NCBI GenBank assembly: GCA_963851325.1
Contig: CAWKOR010000001.1
Coordinates: 1,364,001-1,428,000, forward strand
Direction of reading: 5' to 3'
DNA from: DATGKG01 sp963851325
Lineage (GTDB): Bacteria; Desulfobacterota; Binatia; Binatales; Binataceae
DNA length: 64,000 nt
Below the pieces are notes generated by a model. It did not search any database, was not told where the DNA came from, and was given only the letters and a program-made list of their open reading frames with translations. Both the position numbers and the translations under genes were made by a program. This document shows positions 1 to 9,060 of the stretch, one piece after another; position 1 is the stretch's first letter; each line of letters opens with the position of its first letter.

Positions 1-2
1 GT

Positions 3-539
3 GACGATTTCATTTCGCTGCCGGAGCGCACGCGCCGCGCCAATCGCGCGGGCGCCGATCTGTTTGTCTCGATTCATCTCAATTCGAGTCCGAATCTGCA
101 GACCACCGGCATCGAGACTTACTACCTGAACAACACCACCGACCACGCGACGATTCGGCTGGCGCGCATGGAGAACGCGGGCGTGACAGGAGCTAGCGCG
201 CCGCGGGACGGCAATTTAAACTACATTCTTGCCGATCTCCGACAGAACTATAAGGCGACCGAAGCGGTCTCGCTGGCGCGAACGATCGAATCTCAAACCG
301 CCGCTGATTTGGATGCGCAATTGGGGCTGACAGTTAATCCGCTGGGAGCGAAGATGGGACCATTCTATGTGCTGGTCGGCGCGCACATGCCGGCAGTGCT
401 GGTCGAATGCGGGTTTCTGTCCAGCGTGGACGAAGCACAGCGCCTTTCATCGGCGCGATACCAGGAAATCCTCGCCGAGGGCATCGCCACGGCGATCGTT
501 CACTATCTGAGCGCTGACGCGGCAGCGGGAAACCTGTGA
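3..539 (+). CDS. N-acetylmuramoyl-L-alanine amidase, 3' part
   Basis: Zinc amidase of the Amidase_3 family, which cuts the bond between MurNAc and the stem peptide of peptidoglycan in the periplasm during cell separation or wall turnover. The frame is open from the left edge, so the N-terminus (export signal, any AMIN domain, first zinc ligands) lies outside the window. Seen here: the ERTRRANRAGADLF segment, the SIHLNSS motif whose His is a zinc ligand, and VLVECGFLSS near the end, where the Glu is the usual catalytic residue. The stop overlaps the GTG start of glnD by four bases (GTGA), so the two are probably co-translated. Family assignment is firm; which amidase paralogue it is cannot be told from the fragment. 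Confidence 0.9.
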   Translation, partial: DDFISLPERTRRANRAGADLFVSIHLNSSPNLQTTGIETYYLNNTTDHATIRLARMENAGVTGASAPRDGNLNYILADLRQNYKATEAVSLARTIESQTAADLDAQLGLTVNPLGAKMGPFYVLVGAHMPAVLVECGFLSSVDEAQRLSSARYQEILAEGIATAIVHYLSADAAAGNL

Positions 540-3292
540 GCGCAGCGGTCCCGAGCACTCCCAGCCACGCCGCCTCTCCCACCATCCCTCGCGGCGAGGA
601 GGCGCTGTATCGCGATTTCGAGGCCTCGCGCGCGCCGGGACAAATCGCGCGCACCTATCTCGAAGTGATTCGCGACGAGGTCGCGGCACATCATTTCGCC
701 GGCGCTTCGGGCATCGAAGTGGTTCGCGAGTACACCGCCGCGATCGACGACATGATGCGCGCGCTGTTCCGCTATGCCGACGTTGAGCATACCCGGCACT
801 ACGCCAAGCTGCATCAGAAGCTGTCGGTGGTGGCGCGCGGCGGCTACGGGCGCGCCGAACTGAACCCTTACTCCGACATCGATCTGCTGTTCATTCACGA
901 TTACAAGCGCGGGCCGTATGCGGAAATTGTGACCGAGATCATGCTGCATGCGTTGTGGGATGCGGGCCTGATCGTCGGCCATGGAATCCGCAACGCGCGC
1001 GAATGTGTGCGGATGGCGGGGACCGATCTGAAAGAGAAGACCGCAATCCTCGATGCGCGTTTTCTGGCCGGCGACGGCGCCATCTTCTCGGAGCTGCAGG
1101 GTCTGCTGGTAGCCGACGTCCTCAATCGCAATCAGCATAAATTCTTTCAGGCCAAGCTCGAAGAGACCCGCGAGCGTCACGCCAAGTATGGCGATTCCAT
1201 CTATCTTCTGGAGCCGCAACTGAAGGAGGGCGAAGGCGGGTTGCGCGATTTGCACACTGCGCTGTGGCTGGCCAAGGTAAAATACAAAATCACTTCGGTC
1301 GAGGAGCTGGTTCAGCGTGCGATTATCACCGCGCCGGAACTCACCGAAGTTCTGGAGGCGCGGGATTTTCTTTTCCGGGTGCGCAACTCGCTGCACTTCC
1401 TGAGCAAGCGGCATTTCGATCAGCTTACTTTCGAGTATCAGGAACGCATCGCGCCGCTGTTGGGTTTCAAGCCCGAGGGTTCGCTGTCCGCCAGCGCGGT
1501 CCTGATGCGCAACTACTATCAGCACGCCAGCACCATCCTGCGCTTTTCCGAGGGGCTGATCGCGCGAGTGGTGGAAGGCAGCGCCGGCCGCTTGAGCAGA
1601 CGATTGCTGACGCGCCAGATTCGTCCCGGCGTCGTCATCCAGCAAAATCTGCTGGCGATTTCGGACCCGGATTTGTTCAAGCGCGATCCGCTCAACCTGA
1701 TGACCATTTACGCAGATTGCCAGGCGCATGGGGTCGGACTTTCGGGTTCCGCCTATCAAGCGGTGCGCGACAATCTTGCGCTCATCGACAACGATGCGAT
1801 GCGTAATGATCCGCGCGTCGGCGCGACCCTGATGATGATTCTATCGGGCAATCGCAGCCGCGTGGCCGAGACCCTGGAGGCGATGCATCGCTCGGGGGTG
1901 CTCGGCGCGATCATTCCCGAGTTCGGAAATCTTTACGCCCGCGTGCTCCACGACCTCTACCATATCTACACCGTCGATCGTCATTCGCTGGTCGCAGTGC
2001 GCGAGCTCGAAAAGCTCCGCGCCGGCGAATACAAGCAGAGCAACCCGTTGCTGACCGAAGTCGCGCGCGAGCTCGATTCGTTGCCGCTGGTGTTTCTGGC
2101 GCTGCTGCTCCACGACATCGGCAAGGGTCACGGCCACGATCATCATGAGCGCGGCGCGCTGCTCACCGCCGAAGTATGTCGCCGACTCGGCCTCAACAAC
2201 GAGGAAATCGACCTGGTGGTAATCCTGGTGCGCGAGCATCTCGCGATGTCGCAGGTAGCGCAGAAGGGAGACATCGACGACGACACCACAGTCGGCGAAT
2301 TCGTGCGCGAAGTCGGCTCCATCGATCGGCTCAAGGCGCTTTACCTGTTGACGTTCGCCGACATGCGAGCGGTCGCACCCAACGTCTACAACAACTGGCG
2401 CGACATGTTGCTCTCGGAGCTGTACATGCGCGCGCTCCGGATCCTCGAGCATGGGCATCGCGAGGCAGTCGATCCCGCGCGCCGACTGGCCGCAGTGAAA
2501 GAAGAAGTGAAGCAACATCTTGCGCAAGCCAAGGCGCCTGATGACGAGGTTCAGAAATTCCTCGACGAGATGCCCGACCGCTACTTTTTCACCCTGCCGG
2601 AAGGCGACGTGCAGCTCCATTTCGAGCTGATGCGCTCGCTCGGTGAACGTCCGCTGGTCACTCGCCATCGACATTTTCCCGAACTCGAGTTCAGCGAGTT
2701 TATGGTAGTGACGCCCGATCGCCAGGGGTTATTCTCGATGATCGCGGGAGCGCTGACGGCGAACAACCTCAACATCCTGTCGGCGCGCATCACCACCCGC
2801 AGCACCGGTATCGCGCTTGACGTGTTTCGCGTTTCGCATTCGGGGCCAACCGGCGCGGTGGCGCTGGAAGAAGAACGCTGGCTGCGGGTCGAACGCGACC
2901 TCGAAAGCGTCATCACCGGCCGGCAGGACATCGCGGATCTGGTCGCATCGGCCCATCACATCAGGTACGCCGACCGGAAGTTCGTTCGGCGGGTCGCCAC
3001 CGAGGTGACGATCGACAACCGCACCTCGGACCAATATACGGTGCTCGATGTGTTCACCCAGGATCGGGTCGGACTGCTGTTTGCGATCACGCATACGCTG
3101 TTCAAGCTTGGATTGCGGATTCATCTGGCGCGCATCACGACCAACGCCGACCAGGCGCTCGACGTTTTCTATCTCAGTGATGGCGATGGCCACAAAATCA
3201 CCGACCTCGCGGCGCAGCGCGACCTGCGCGAAAAACTCCTCGATCGCTTGGAAGACCGGCCGCTCGAAAGCGCCGTCGCGGCGCAGACCTGA
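536..3292 (+). CDS. glnD: GlnD: PII uridylyltransferase / uridylyl-removing enzyme
   Basis: Cytosolic nitrogen sensor that uridylylates PII proteins when glutamine is low and removes UMP when it is high. At 918 residues it has the full family length. Domains in order: nucleotidyltransferase with GG at 102-103 and the DID carboxylates at about 114-116; a helical GlnE/GlnD linker; an HD hydrolase domain with LLLHDIGKGHGHDHH near residue 525; two C-terminal ACT domains at about 720-790 and 832-905 that bind glutamine. GTG start at 536 overlaps the amidase stop. No glnB or glnA is present in the window. Ten bases separate it from xerD, so the run amidase-glnD-xerD-M50-scpA-scpB may be one transcript. 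Confidence 0.97.
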   Translation: MSAAVPSTPSHAASPTIPRGEEALYRDFEASRAPGQIARTYLEVIRDEVAAHHFAGASGIEVVREYTAAIDDMMRALFRYADVEHTRHYAKLHQKLSVVARGGYGRAELNPYSDIDLLFIHDYKRGPYAEIVTEIMLHALWDAGLIVGHGIRNARECVRMAGTDLKEKTAILDARFLAGDGAIFSELQGLLVADVLNRNQHKFFQAKLEETRERHAKYGDSIYLLEPQLKEGEGGLRDLHTALWLAKVKYKITSVEELVQRAIITAPELTEVLEARDFLFRVRNSLHFLSKRHFDQLTFEYQERIAPLLGFKPEGSLSASAVLMRNYYQHASTILRFSEGLIARVVEGSAGRLSRRLLTRQIRPGVVIQQNLLAISDPDLFKRDPLNLMTIYADCQAHGVGLSGSAYQAVRDNLALIDNDAMRNDPRVGATLMMILSGNRSRVAETLEAMHRSGVLGAIIPEFGNLYARVLHDLYHIYTVDRHSLVAVRELEKLRAGEYKQSNPLLTEVARELDSLPLVFLALLLHDIGKGHGHDHHERGALLTAEVCRRLGLNNEEIDLVVILVREHLAMSQVAQKGDIDDDTTVGEFVREVGSIDRLKALYLLTFADMRAVAPNVYNNWRDMLLSELYMRALRILEHGHREAVDPARRLAAVKEEVKQHLAQAKAPDDEVQKFLDEMPDRYFFTLPEGDVQLHFELMRSLGERPLVTRHRHFPELEFSEFMVVTPDRQGLFSMIAGALTANNLNILSARITTRSTGIALDVFRVSHSGPTGAVALEEERWLRVERDLESVITGRQDIADLVASAHHIRYADRKFVRRVATEVTIDNRTSDQYTVLDVFTQDRVGLLFAITHTLFKLGLRIHLARITTNADQALDVFYLSDGDGHKITDLAAQRDLREKLLDRLEDRPLESAVAAQT

Positions 3293-3301
3293 ACGGAAAG
3301 C

Positions 3302-4237
3302 ATGATGAGTGGGGCGGTGTGGCATGAGCTGGTGAATCGATTCCTCGATCGGCAGGCGGTCGAGCGCGGACTCAGCGGACACACGATCGAGGCCTACGCG
3401 CTGGACCTGCGCAACTTTCTGGATTTTTGCGAAGAGGAAAAAATCGCGCCCGCCGATTTCGACGCGCGCGCGATGACGGTCTATCTCGAAAGCCTCGGCA
3501 CCATGGCGGTATCCAGCCAGCGTCGCAAGCTCTCCAGCCTCCGGGGTTTGATTCGCGAGCTGGTCGATCAGCACATCATCGAGCAGGACCCGGCGCCGGC
3601 GGTGAAGCTGCGCGCCCATTCGCGCGCCCTGCCCCGCACGCTGGGACGGAAAAATATTGAGATGCTCATCGACGCCATCGATACTTCAAGCATCCGCGGC
3701 CTGCGCGATCGCGCGATGCTCGAAATGGCATACGGATGCGGCCTGCGGGTCTCGGAGCTGGTCGCGCTCAAGCTGCATCAGGTGAATCTCAAGGCCGGCG
3801 TGGTGGTAGTGCTCGGCAAGGGCAGCAAGGAGCGGATGGTGCCGATCGGCGGTGCGGCGACGCGTGCGCTCAAGGACTACCTGGCTCGACGCGACGAACC
3901 TGAAGATAGGGCAAAGTTGAGGCCCGTCGTGAAGCCGTCGCCATACATTTTTCTGACTCGACTGCACAAGCCGATGACGCGCCAGGGTTTCTTCAAAAAT
4001 CTCAAAGGATGGGCGGGGCTCGATCCGAGGCTCTCGTGGGTCAGTCCCCATACGCTGCGGCATTGCTTCGCGACGCATCTGCTGGAAGGCGGCGCCGACC
4101 TGCGCGCGGTTCAAGAGATGCTCGGGCACAGTGATATTTCCACCACCCAGATTTATACTCATCTTTCCAAGAGTCATCTGCGCAAGGTCCATCGCACCTT
4201 TCATCCGCGCGCCAGTCGTCGCGAGCGCATCGCCTGA
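3302..4237 (+). CDS. xerD: Tyrosine recombinase XerD
   Basis: Site-specific recombinase that, with XerC, resolves chromosome dimers at dif. The 311-residue protein has a SAM-like N-terminal core-binding domain (about 5-95) and a C-terminal catalytic domain with the complete set of active residues: R149 in GCGLRVSEL, K173 in LGKGSKER, H250 and R253 in HTLRHCFATH, H276 in LGHSDISTT and nucleophile Y285 in IYTHLS. ATG start (two adjacent Met codons) follows a GGAAAG sequence. It resembles XerD more than XerC (HTLRHCFATHLLEGGADLR), but only one Xer is in view, so the C/D choice is not certain. It sits in a housekeeping cluster, so it is not an integron or phage integrase. Confidence 0.93.
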   Translation: MMSGAVWHELVNRFLDRQAVERGLSGHTIEAYALDLRNFLDFCEEEKIAPADFDARAMTVYLESLGTMAVSSQRRKLSSLRGLIRELVDQHIIEQDPAPAVKLRAHSRALPRTLGRKNIEMLIDAIDTSSIRGLRDRAMLEMAYGCGLRVSELVALKLHQVNLKAGVVVVLGKGSKERMVPIGGAATRALKDYLARRDEPEDRAKLRPVVKPSPYIFLTRLHKPMTRQGFFKNLKGWAGLDPRLSWVSPHTLRHCFATHLLEGGADLRAVQEMLGHSDISTTQIYTHLSKSHLRKVHRTFHPRASRRERIA

Positions 4238-4252
4238 GGAGCATTCGGGGCC

Positions 4253-4942
4253 GTGGAAAATGCGGGGAGATACATAGCCGAGATTTCGGTGTGGGCGGTC
4301 CCCACGATTTTCGCGATCATCCTGCACGAGGTGATGCATGGGGTGGTCGCAGGATCCCTCGGCGACGACACCGCATCGCGCGCAGGGCGGCTGACGCTGA
4401 ATCCGATCGCGCACATCGACCCGTTCGGGACCATTGTCCTGCCTGCGATCCTGATTTTCCTGCATGCGCCGGTATTCGGTTATGCCAAGCCGGTGCCGGT
4501 CGATTTCCGCAAGCTGCACAATCCGCGCACCGGAATGATGATCGTCGCCGCAGCGGGTCCGCTGACCAATCTGACGCTGGCCGCCATCAGCATTTTTCTG
4601 ATGCTGGTCATCCAGCCATATCTCGACGGTCCGTGGGCGCCGACCTTGTGGGTGCCGGTTTTCGAGATGTTGCGGGCGTCGTTGTCGGTAAACGTCGCGC
4701 TGGGAATCTTCAACCTCATCCCGATCCTGCCGCTCGACGGCGGCCGCGTGCTGGTGGGCTTTCTTCCGTACCAGGCGGCGCGCGCGATGGCGAGGTTGGA
4801 ACCGGCGGGATTTCTGTTACTGTTTCTTCTGCTCTATTCGCAAAGGTTCAACCTGATTCTATCGCACCTGATGAACGGGGCCGGGCAGGCGTTGATCAGG
4901 ATGGTTGCAACGGTTTACTACGGTCTGACGAGGATGTTGTGA
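4253..4942 (+). CDS. M50 family (site-2 protease-like) membrane metalloprotease
   Basis: Polytopic membrane zinc protease of the short, PDZ-less M50 group found next to scpA/scpB in many bacteria. HEVMHG gives the HExxH zinc motif at H25-E26-H29, and NLIPILPLDGGRVL near residue 155-165 supplies the second motif with the third ligand Asp. About five hydrophobic segments cover most of the 229 residues. Start is GTG at 4253, 15 bases after xerD; the stop overlaps the scpA GTG by four bases. Members of this group are intramembrane proteases, but the substrate is not known and cannot be inferred here. Confidence 0.92.
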   Translation: MENAGRYIAEISVWAVPTIFAIILHEVMHGVVAGSLGDDTASRAGRLTLNPIAHIDPFGTIVLPAILIFLHAPVFGYAKPVPVDFRKLHNPRTGMMIVAAAGPLTNLTLAAISIFLMLVIQPYLDGPWAPTLWVPVFEMLRASLSVNVALGIFNLIPILPLDGGRVLVGFLPYQAARAMARLEPAGFLLLFLLLYSQRFNLILSHLMNGAGQALIRMVATVYYGLTRML

Positions 4943-5721
4943 GTGACGGCGCAAGCACGCAAGCTGCGATGAAGATTCCGGGCGACGGCAACGCGCGCTT
5001 CCGCTTGCCGATCTACGAGGGCCCGCTCGACCTCCTGCTCCATCTCATCAAGAAGGCCGAACTCGATCCGCAGGACGTCACCACCAGCCAGATCACCGAG
5101 CAGTATCTCAGCTACGTCGAGATGCTCGGACAGCTCAACCTCGATATCGCGGGCGAGTACCTGGTGATGGCGGCAACGCTGTTGCTCATCAAGTCGTTCG
5201 CGCTGTTGCCGCATGCCAACGGTGGAGATCAGGCCGAGGTCGAGGACCTGCGCCGCGATCTGGTCGAACGCCTGCTCGAGTATCAGCGCTATCGCGAGGC
5301 GGCGGACCGTCTCGGCGAACGCGCCATCCTCGGACGCGACGTGTTCGCGGCGCCGGGCGAACCGATCGCCCCAGACGATCAGACTGCGCCGCCGCAGTTC
5401 ACGGTGTCGCTCTTCGATTTGATCGAGGCGATGGGCGCGGTGCTGAAGCGGCTCGCGGACAAGGCCCCGCGCGACATTCAACTCCGCGATATTCCGGTCG
5501 CGCATTGCATCCCGCGCATCATGGAAGCGATCGCGCGCGGGACCCGAGTCGAGTTCACTTCGCTGTTCGACGACATGGACGATCGCTCCCTGGTAGTTGC
5601 GACGTTCATTGCGCTGCTGGAGCTGGTTCGGCGGCGCGCCGTTCGTGCATTTCAGGAAGTACGTTATGGTCCGATTTTTCTAGAGCGCGGCGCCGAGGAA
5701 GTCGGCGAGCTGCCGGAATAG
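4939..5721 (+). CDS. scpA: Segregation and condensation protein ScpA
   Basis: Kleisin subunit that bridges the SMC heads and, with ScpB, forms the condensin-like complex for chromosome compaction and segregation. The N-terminal signature is present (FRLPIYEGPLDLLLHLIKKA, then LDPQDVTTSQITEQYLSYVE) and the C-terminal winged-helix segment reads TFIALLELVRRRAVRAFQE. GTG at 4939 overlaps the upstream stop (GTGA); an in-frame ATG at 4969 is an alternative that would drop ten residues. The 260-residue length is normal. smc is not in the window. Confidence 0.93.
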   Translation: MSDGASTQAAMKIPGDGNARFRLPIYEGPLDLLLHLIKKAELDPQDVTTSQITEQYLSYVEMLGQLNLDIAGEYLVMAATLLLIKSFALLPHANGGDQAEVEDLRRDLVERLLEYQRYREAADRLGERAILGRDVFAAPGEPIAPDDQTAPPQFTVSLFDLIEAMGAVLKRLADKAPRDIQLRDIPVAHCIPRIMEAIARGTRVEFTSLFDDMDDRSLVVATFIALLELVRRRAVRAFQEVRYGPIFLERGAEEVGELPE

Positions 5722-5732
5722 GGATTCTGACT

Positions 5733-5755
5733 CCCCTTCCCAAAAGGGGAAGGGG
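5733..5755. repeat. Intergenic stem-loop, CCCCTTCCC type, copy 1
   Basis: Inverted repeat CCCCTTCCC / GGGAAGGGG with a short A-rich loop, 12 bases after the scpA stop. A near-identical, longer stem occurs at 10273-10298, again just after a stop codon. It could be a dispersed repeat or a transcription attenuator between scpA and scpB; there is no U-tract. Confidence 0.6.
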
Positions 5756-5771
5756 CCGGGGGTTAGGTCGG

Positions 5772-6506
5772 GTGGACGAGGAACGATTAAAGGCAATTCT
5801 TGAAAGCCTGCTTTTCGCGGCGGGAGAACCGGTTTCGCTAGGTCGGCTCGCCGCGGTGCTCGACAGCGTGCCGAAGGAAGAGATCCGCAATGCGCTCATC
5901 GCGCTAGGCTCGCAGTATGCCCAAGGTGGTCGCGGTCTGACGGTCGAGGAAGTCGCGGGCGGCTATCAGCTTCGTACTCGCAAGGAATTCGCACCTCAGA
6001 TTCGCAAACTACTCGCGGGAAAACCTCCACGGCTGAGCCGTTCGCTGCTCGAAACGCTCGCCATCATCGCGTATCGCCAGCCGGTCACGCGACCCGAGAT
6101 CGAACAGGTGCGCGGCGTCGATTGCGGCGGCGTGCTGGAGACTTTGCTGGAGCGGCGTCTCGTCAAGATTGGCGGCCGCAAGGAAGCACCTGGCCGTCCG
6201 ATGCTCTATGAGACGACGCCCGAATTTCTGGAAGTGTTCGGTCTCAAGGATCTCGACAGCCTGCCGGACCTGAAAGAATTCCAGGAAATCCAACGCGCGC
6301 AGGAAGAAGCGGAATCGCAGGGCGTCGAGACGGTTACCGAGATGCGCGATATCGCCGCCGCGTTCGAGGCTGAAGGCGCCGAAGCGGAAGCCGCGCCCGA
6401 AGAGTCGTCCGAGCCGGTCGAGCCTCCTGCATCTGATCCTCCATCGGATGATGAAGACGTTCCCGAGCCTCCCATCGAAGGCGGCACCGGCGAGGGCAAT
6501 CAATAG
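5772..6506 (+). CDS. scpB: Segregation and condensation protein ScpB
   Basis: Winged-helix partner of ScpA in the SMC complex. Residues 1-170 hold the two winged-helix domains, with ILESLLFAAGEPVSLGRLA at the start and SLLETLAIIAYRQPVTRPEI, the family signature, near residue 90-110, followed by GVLETLLERRLVKIGGRKE. The last 60 or so residues are an acidic, Pro/Ser/Glu-rich tail of low complexity. I chose the GTG at 5772 because the family homology starts directly there, although the frame is open further upstream through the hairpin. The gene converges with dnaB, six bases between stops. Confidence 0.92.
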   Translation: MDEERLKAILESLLFAAGEPVSLGRLAAVLDSVPKEEIRNALIALGSQYAQGGRGLTVEEVAGGYQLRTRKEFAPQIRKLLAGKPPRLSRSLLETLAIIAYRQPVTRPEIEQVRGVDCGGVLETLLERRLVKIGGRKEAPGRPMLYETTPEFLEVFGLKDLDSLPDLKEFQEIQRAQEEAESQGVETVTEMRDIAAAFEAEGAEAEAAPEESSEPVEPPASDPPSDDEDVPEPPIEGGTGEGNQ

Positions 6507-6512
6507 AACCGA

Positions 6513-7913
6513 TCAGCCGTCCATGTCGCCGTAGGCGGAATCGGCCGGTGCGTAATTCTCGAAGCGCGTGTATTGGTTCAGGTAGGTCAGCTTCACGGTG
6601 TCGGTCGGGCCATTTCGCTGTTTGGCGACGATGATCTCCGCGACACCCGCTTCCTTGCTGTCCTTGCCCTTGTACATTTCCTCGCGATAGATGAACGCGA
6701 TCACGTCGGCATCCTGCTCGATGGCGCCGGACTCGCGAAGGTCGGCGAGTAGCGGACGCCGATCGGGACGCGTCTCGACCTGGCGGTTGAGTTGGGAGAG
6801 CGCGATCACCGGCAGCTTGAGCTCCTTGGCCAGCGCCTTCAGCGAGCGCGAAATTTCCGCGATTTCTTTTTCCCGCGACTCGCCGGGCCGCGCCGAACGC
6901 ATCAGTTGCAGATAATCCACCAGGACCAAGCCGAGGTTGTTGCTGTGATCCCTCGCGAGGCGACGGCATTTGGCTTTCAGGGTGATGGCGGTCGTGTCGG
7001 ATGAATCATCGATAAAGATATTCGCTTCCGAGAGCCTCGCCGCGGCCTGCGCCAACTTCGGAAAATCGCGCTCGCTGAGGTAACCCGCGCGCGCCTTGGC
7101 GCTGTCGACCCGCGCCTCGGAACACAGCATGCGCAGGACCAGTTGCTCCTTGGACATTTCCAGCGAGAAGAACGCGACCCCGCGCTTCGGTTCCGCATCC
7201 ATTGCGGCGTAAGCCGCGATGTTCAATGCCAGCGCGGTTTTCCCCATGCTGGGGCGCGCCGCGATGACCACCAGGTCCGACGGCTGAAGCCCCGCCGTGA
7301 GGGTATCGAGATCCTTGAAGCCGGTTGGAACGCCGGTGACCAGTTCGCGGTTCTCATAAAGCCGCTCCAGGATCCGCAATGATTCGCGCGTCAGCTCGGG
7401 CATGGTGTGGAACGACGGCTTGATGCGGCGCTCGGAAATCTCGAAGATGCGATGCTCGGCGGTGTCGAGGAACTCGTCGACGTTGGCATTCGCCTCGTAG
7501 GCGCTCGACGCGATATCGGTAGCTATCGTCGCGAGACTGCGCAGCACCGCTTTCTCGCGAACGATGCGTGCATAGTGGGCGACGTTGGCGGCGGTCGGCA
7601 CCGCATCGGCAAGTTCCGCGATGTAAGCTGGGCCGCCGACCTGCTCGAGCACGCTTTTGGTGCGCAGTGCGTCGGTCAGAGTGATGGCATCGACGGGCTG
7701 ATTGTGGTCGGACAGTTCCATCATCGCGCGGAAAATTTCGCGATGGGTCTCGCGGTAGAAATCGTCCGCGGTGAGGATTTCGAGAGCCTGGTTGATGGCC
7801 TCGTTTTCGAGCAGCACGGCGCCCAGCACCGATTGCTCGGCTTCAATATTCTGCGGGGGAACTCGTCTCAGGATATCGTCGGTTTGCGCGGCCACCACAT
7901 CCTCCAACACCAC
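6513..7913 (-). CDS. dnaB: Replicative DNA helicase DnaB
   Basis: Hexameric 5'-3' helicase of the replisome. The N-terminal primase-binding domain begins with PPQNIEAEQSVLGAVLLEN; the RecA-like domain has Walker A ARPSMGKTALALNIA at about residue 220, LVLVDYLQLM as Walker B, and SQLNRQVETRPDRRP as the family motif. The 466-residue length is typical and no intein interrupts the Walker motif, a common intein site. Start is GTG at 7913. In many bacteria dnaB follows rplI; here it follows a rhomboid gene instead, with 230 bases containing DnaA-box-like sites between them. Confidence 0.96.
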   Translation of the reverse strand: MVLEDVVAAQTDDILRRVPPQNIEAEQSVLGAVLLENEAINQALEILTADDFYRETHREIFRAMMELSDHNQPVDAITLTDALRTKSVLEQVGGPAYIAELADAVPTAANVAHYARIVREKAVLRSLATIATDIASSAYEANANVDEFLDTAEHRIFEISERRIKPSFHTMPELTRESLRILERLYENRELVTGVPTGFKDLDTLTAGLQPSDLVVIAARPSMGKTALALNIAAYAAMDAEPKRGVAFFSLEMSKEQLVLRMLCSEARVDSAKARAGYLSERDFPKLAQAAARLSEANIFIDDSSDTTAITLKAKCRRLARDHSNNLGLVLVDYLQLMRSARPGESREKEIAEISRSLKALAKELKLPVIALSQLNRQVETRPDRRPLLADLRESGAIEQDADVIAFIYREEMYKGKDSKEAGVAEIIVAKQRNGPTDTVKLTYLNQYTRFENYAPADSAYGDMDG

Positions 7914-8027
7914 AACCTACGCGGCGGAGTATTCCACTTCGACGGCTATTCTACCAGACAAACCGCCGACAGTTGTGCCCAACGCGAGAAGCCTACGGAG
8001 AGGCCAAAACTGATGGTTTTCCCCAAC

Positions 8028-8136
8028 CTATCCACAGGGCCTGCTTAGACTGAAAACCTCGAATAGTGCTTTGAATGCAAGGGCTTTCCCTAGTCGAAAT
8101 CTAATTATCCACATCCCGAAGACGATCCTGTGGACT
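8028..8136. promoter_or_regulatory. Cluster of three DnaA-box-like sites upstream of dnaB
   Basis: TTATCCACA at 8105-8113 is a perfect consensus DnaA box. CTATCCACA at 8028-8036 differs at one base, and CTGTGGACTAA at 8128-8138 is an inverted site with two mismatches. All lie between the dnaB start and the rhomboid stop, around an AT-richer stretch. They could let DnaA control dnaB or mark an origin; the window has no dnaA or dnaN to support the second reading. Confidence 0.45.
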
Positions 8137-8147
8137 AAGTTTTCGCC

Positions 8148-8855
8148 TCACTTACGGCGCGCCCGGCGAGGTCGGCTGGCGAGCATCGGCCCGAGCAACA
8201 TCCCGACCAGAAAACCTCCCACATGGGCCCACCATGCGACCCCGCCGGCAACCTCGGGATTCTGCGAAAGGCCCGCATAGAGTTGCGCGACGAACCAGAT
8301 GAGCAGGTACACAATGGCCGGAACCTCGACAAAGTACATCAGCACGAAGATCGGCAGCAGGGTGGTGATTTTCGCACGCGGATAGAGCACGAAGTAGGCG
8401 CCCAGGACGCCGGCGATCGCGCCACTCGCGCCGATCACCGGCACCGTCGAATGAGGAGTGAACGCGGCCATCGCGAGGGCCGACGCGACTCCACACACCA
8501 GGTAGAACAGCAGGAAGCGCAGATGGCCCATCGCCTCTTCAACCGCGGCGCCGAAGATGAAGAGGTACAGCATGTTGCCCACCAGGTGCAGGATACCGCC
8601 GTGAAGGAAAATCGAGGTCAGGATGGTTTCGATCGCGGGCGCTGAGACGGCGGCCTGCGGAAGCCGCACCAGTTCGCTCCCGCCCTCCAGTGCGGAGGTA
8701 AGACGCGCGGGGATCATCGCATACTGGTAGATGAAACTTCCGATGCCGTGGCCGAGTGATACTTCATAAACAAAGACCACGGCGTTCGCCGCGATCAGCA
8801 TCACATTGATGAGGGTTAGGCGACGGCTGGCCTGGTTATCTCGAAAAGGAATCAT
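8148..8855 (-). CDS. Rhomboid family intramembrane serine protease
   Basis: Membrane serine protease that cleaves within or near transmembrane helices. The 235 residues hold six or so hydrophobic segments. Catalytic Ser is in VIGASGAIAGVLGAYFVLYP (near residue 142) and catalytic His in WWAHVGGFLVGMLLGP (near 207); FLHGGILHLVGNMLYLFIFG is the conserved helix 2 segment. The short periplasmic/loop insertion before FLHGG is usual. ATG start. Same strand as dnaB but separated by a regulatory-looking gap, so probably its own unit. Substrate unknown. Confidence 0.93.
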   Translation of the reverse strand: MIPFRDNQASRRLTLINVMLIAANAVVFVYEVSLGHGIGSFIYQYAMIPARLTSALEGGSELVRLPQAAVSAPAIETILTSIFLHGGILHLVGNMLYLFIFGAAVEEAMGHLRFLLFYLVCGVASALAMAAFTPHSTVPVIGASGAIAGVLGAYFVLYPRAKITTLLPIFVLMYFVEVPAIVYLLIWFVAQLYAGLSQNPEVAGGVAWWAHVGGFLVGMLLGPMLASRPRRARRK

Positions 8856-9060
8856 TCAGGTTGCGCAGGTTGCGAGGTCAAGCTCGCCGCCGCATCGCAG
8901 CACGAACAAGATGTCGCGTATGTTAGCGGCGCGCGGGTGGTTCGTGCGAGAGTGCGGATGGCCGACAATGTTGCGCGCTTGAGCGGACGCGGTTTTCGTG
9001 CGAGAAATCGCGGTGATCGCAACATTCGGCGCGAGCATCGCTCGCAGGAGGTGGATCCGA

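Noticed and set aside
503..1759. Long open frame opposite glnD (418 codons)
   Set aside because: Antisense to a full-length, motif-complete glnD; high-GC codon bias leaves such shadows open. No family-like sequence.
4291..4938. Upstream extension of the scpA frame by about 216 codons
   Set aside because: Overlaps the M50 protease in another frame and has Arg/Ala/Gly-rich shadow composition; ScpA homology starts only after 4939.
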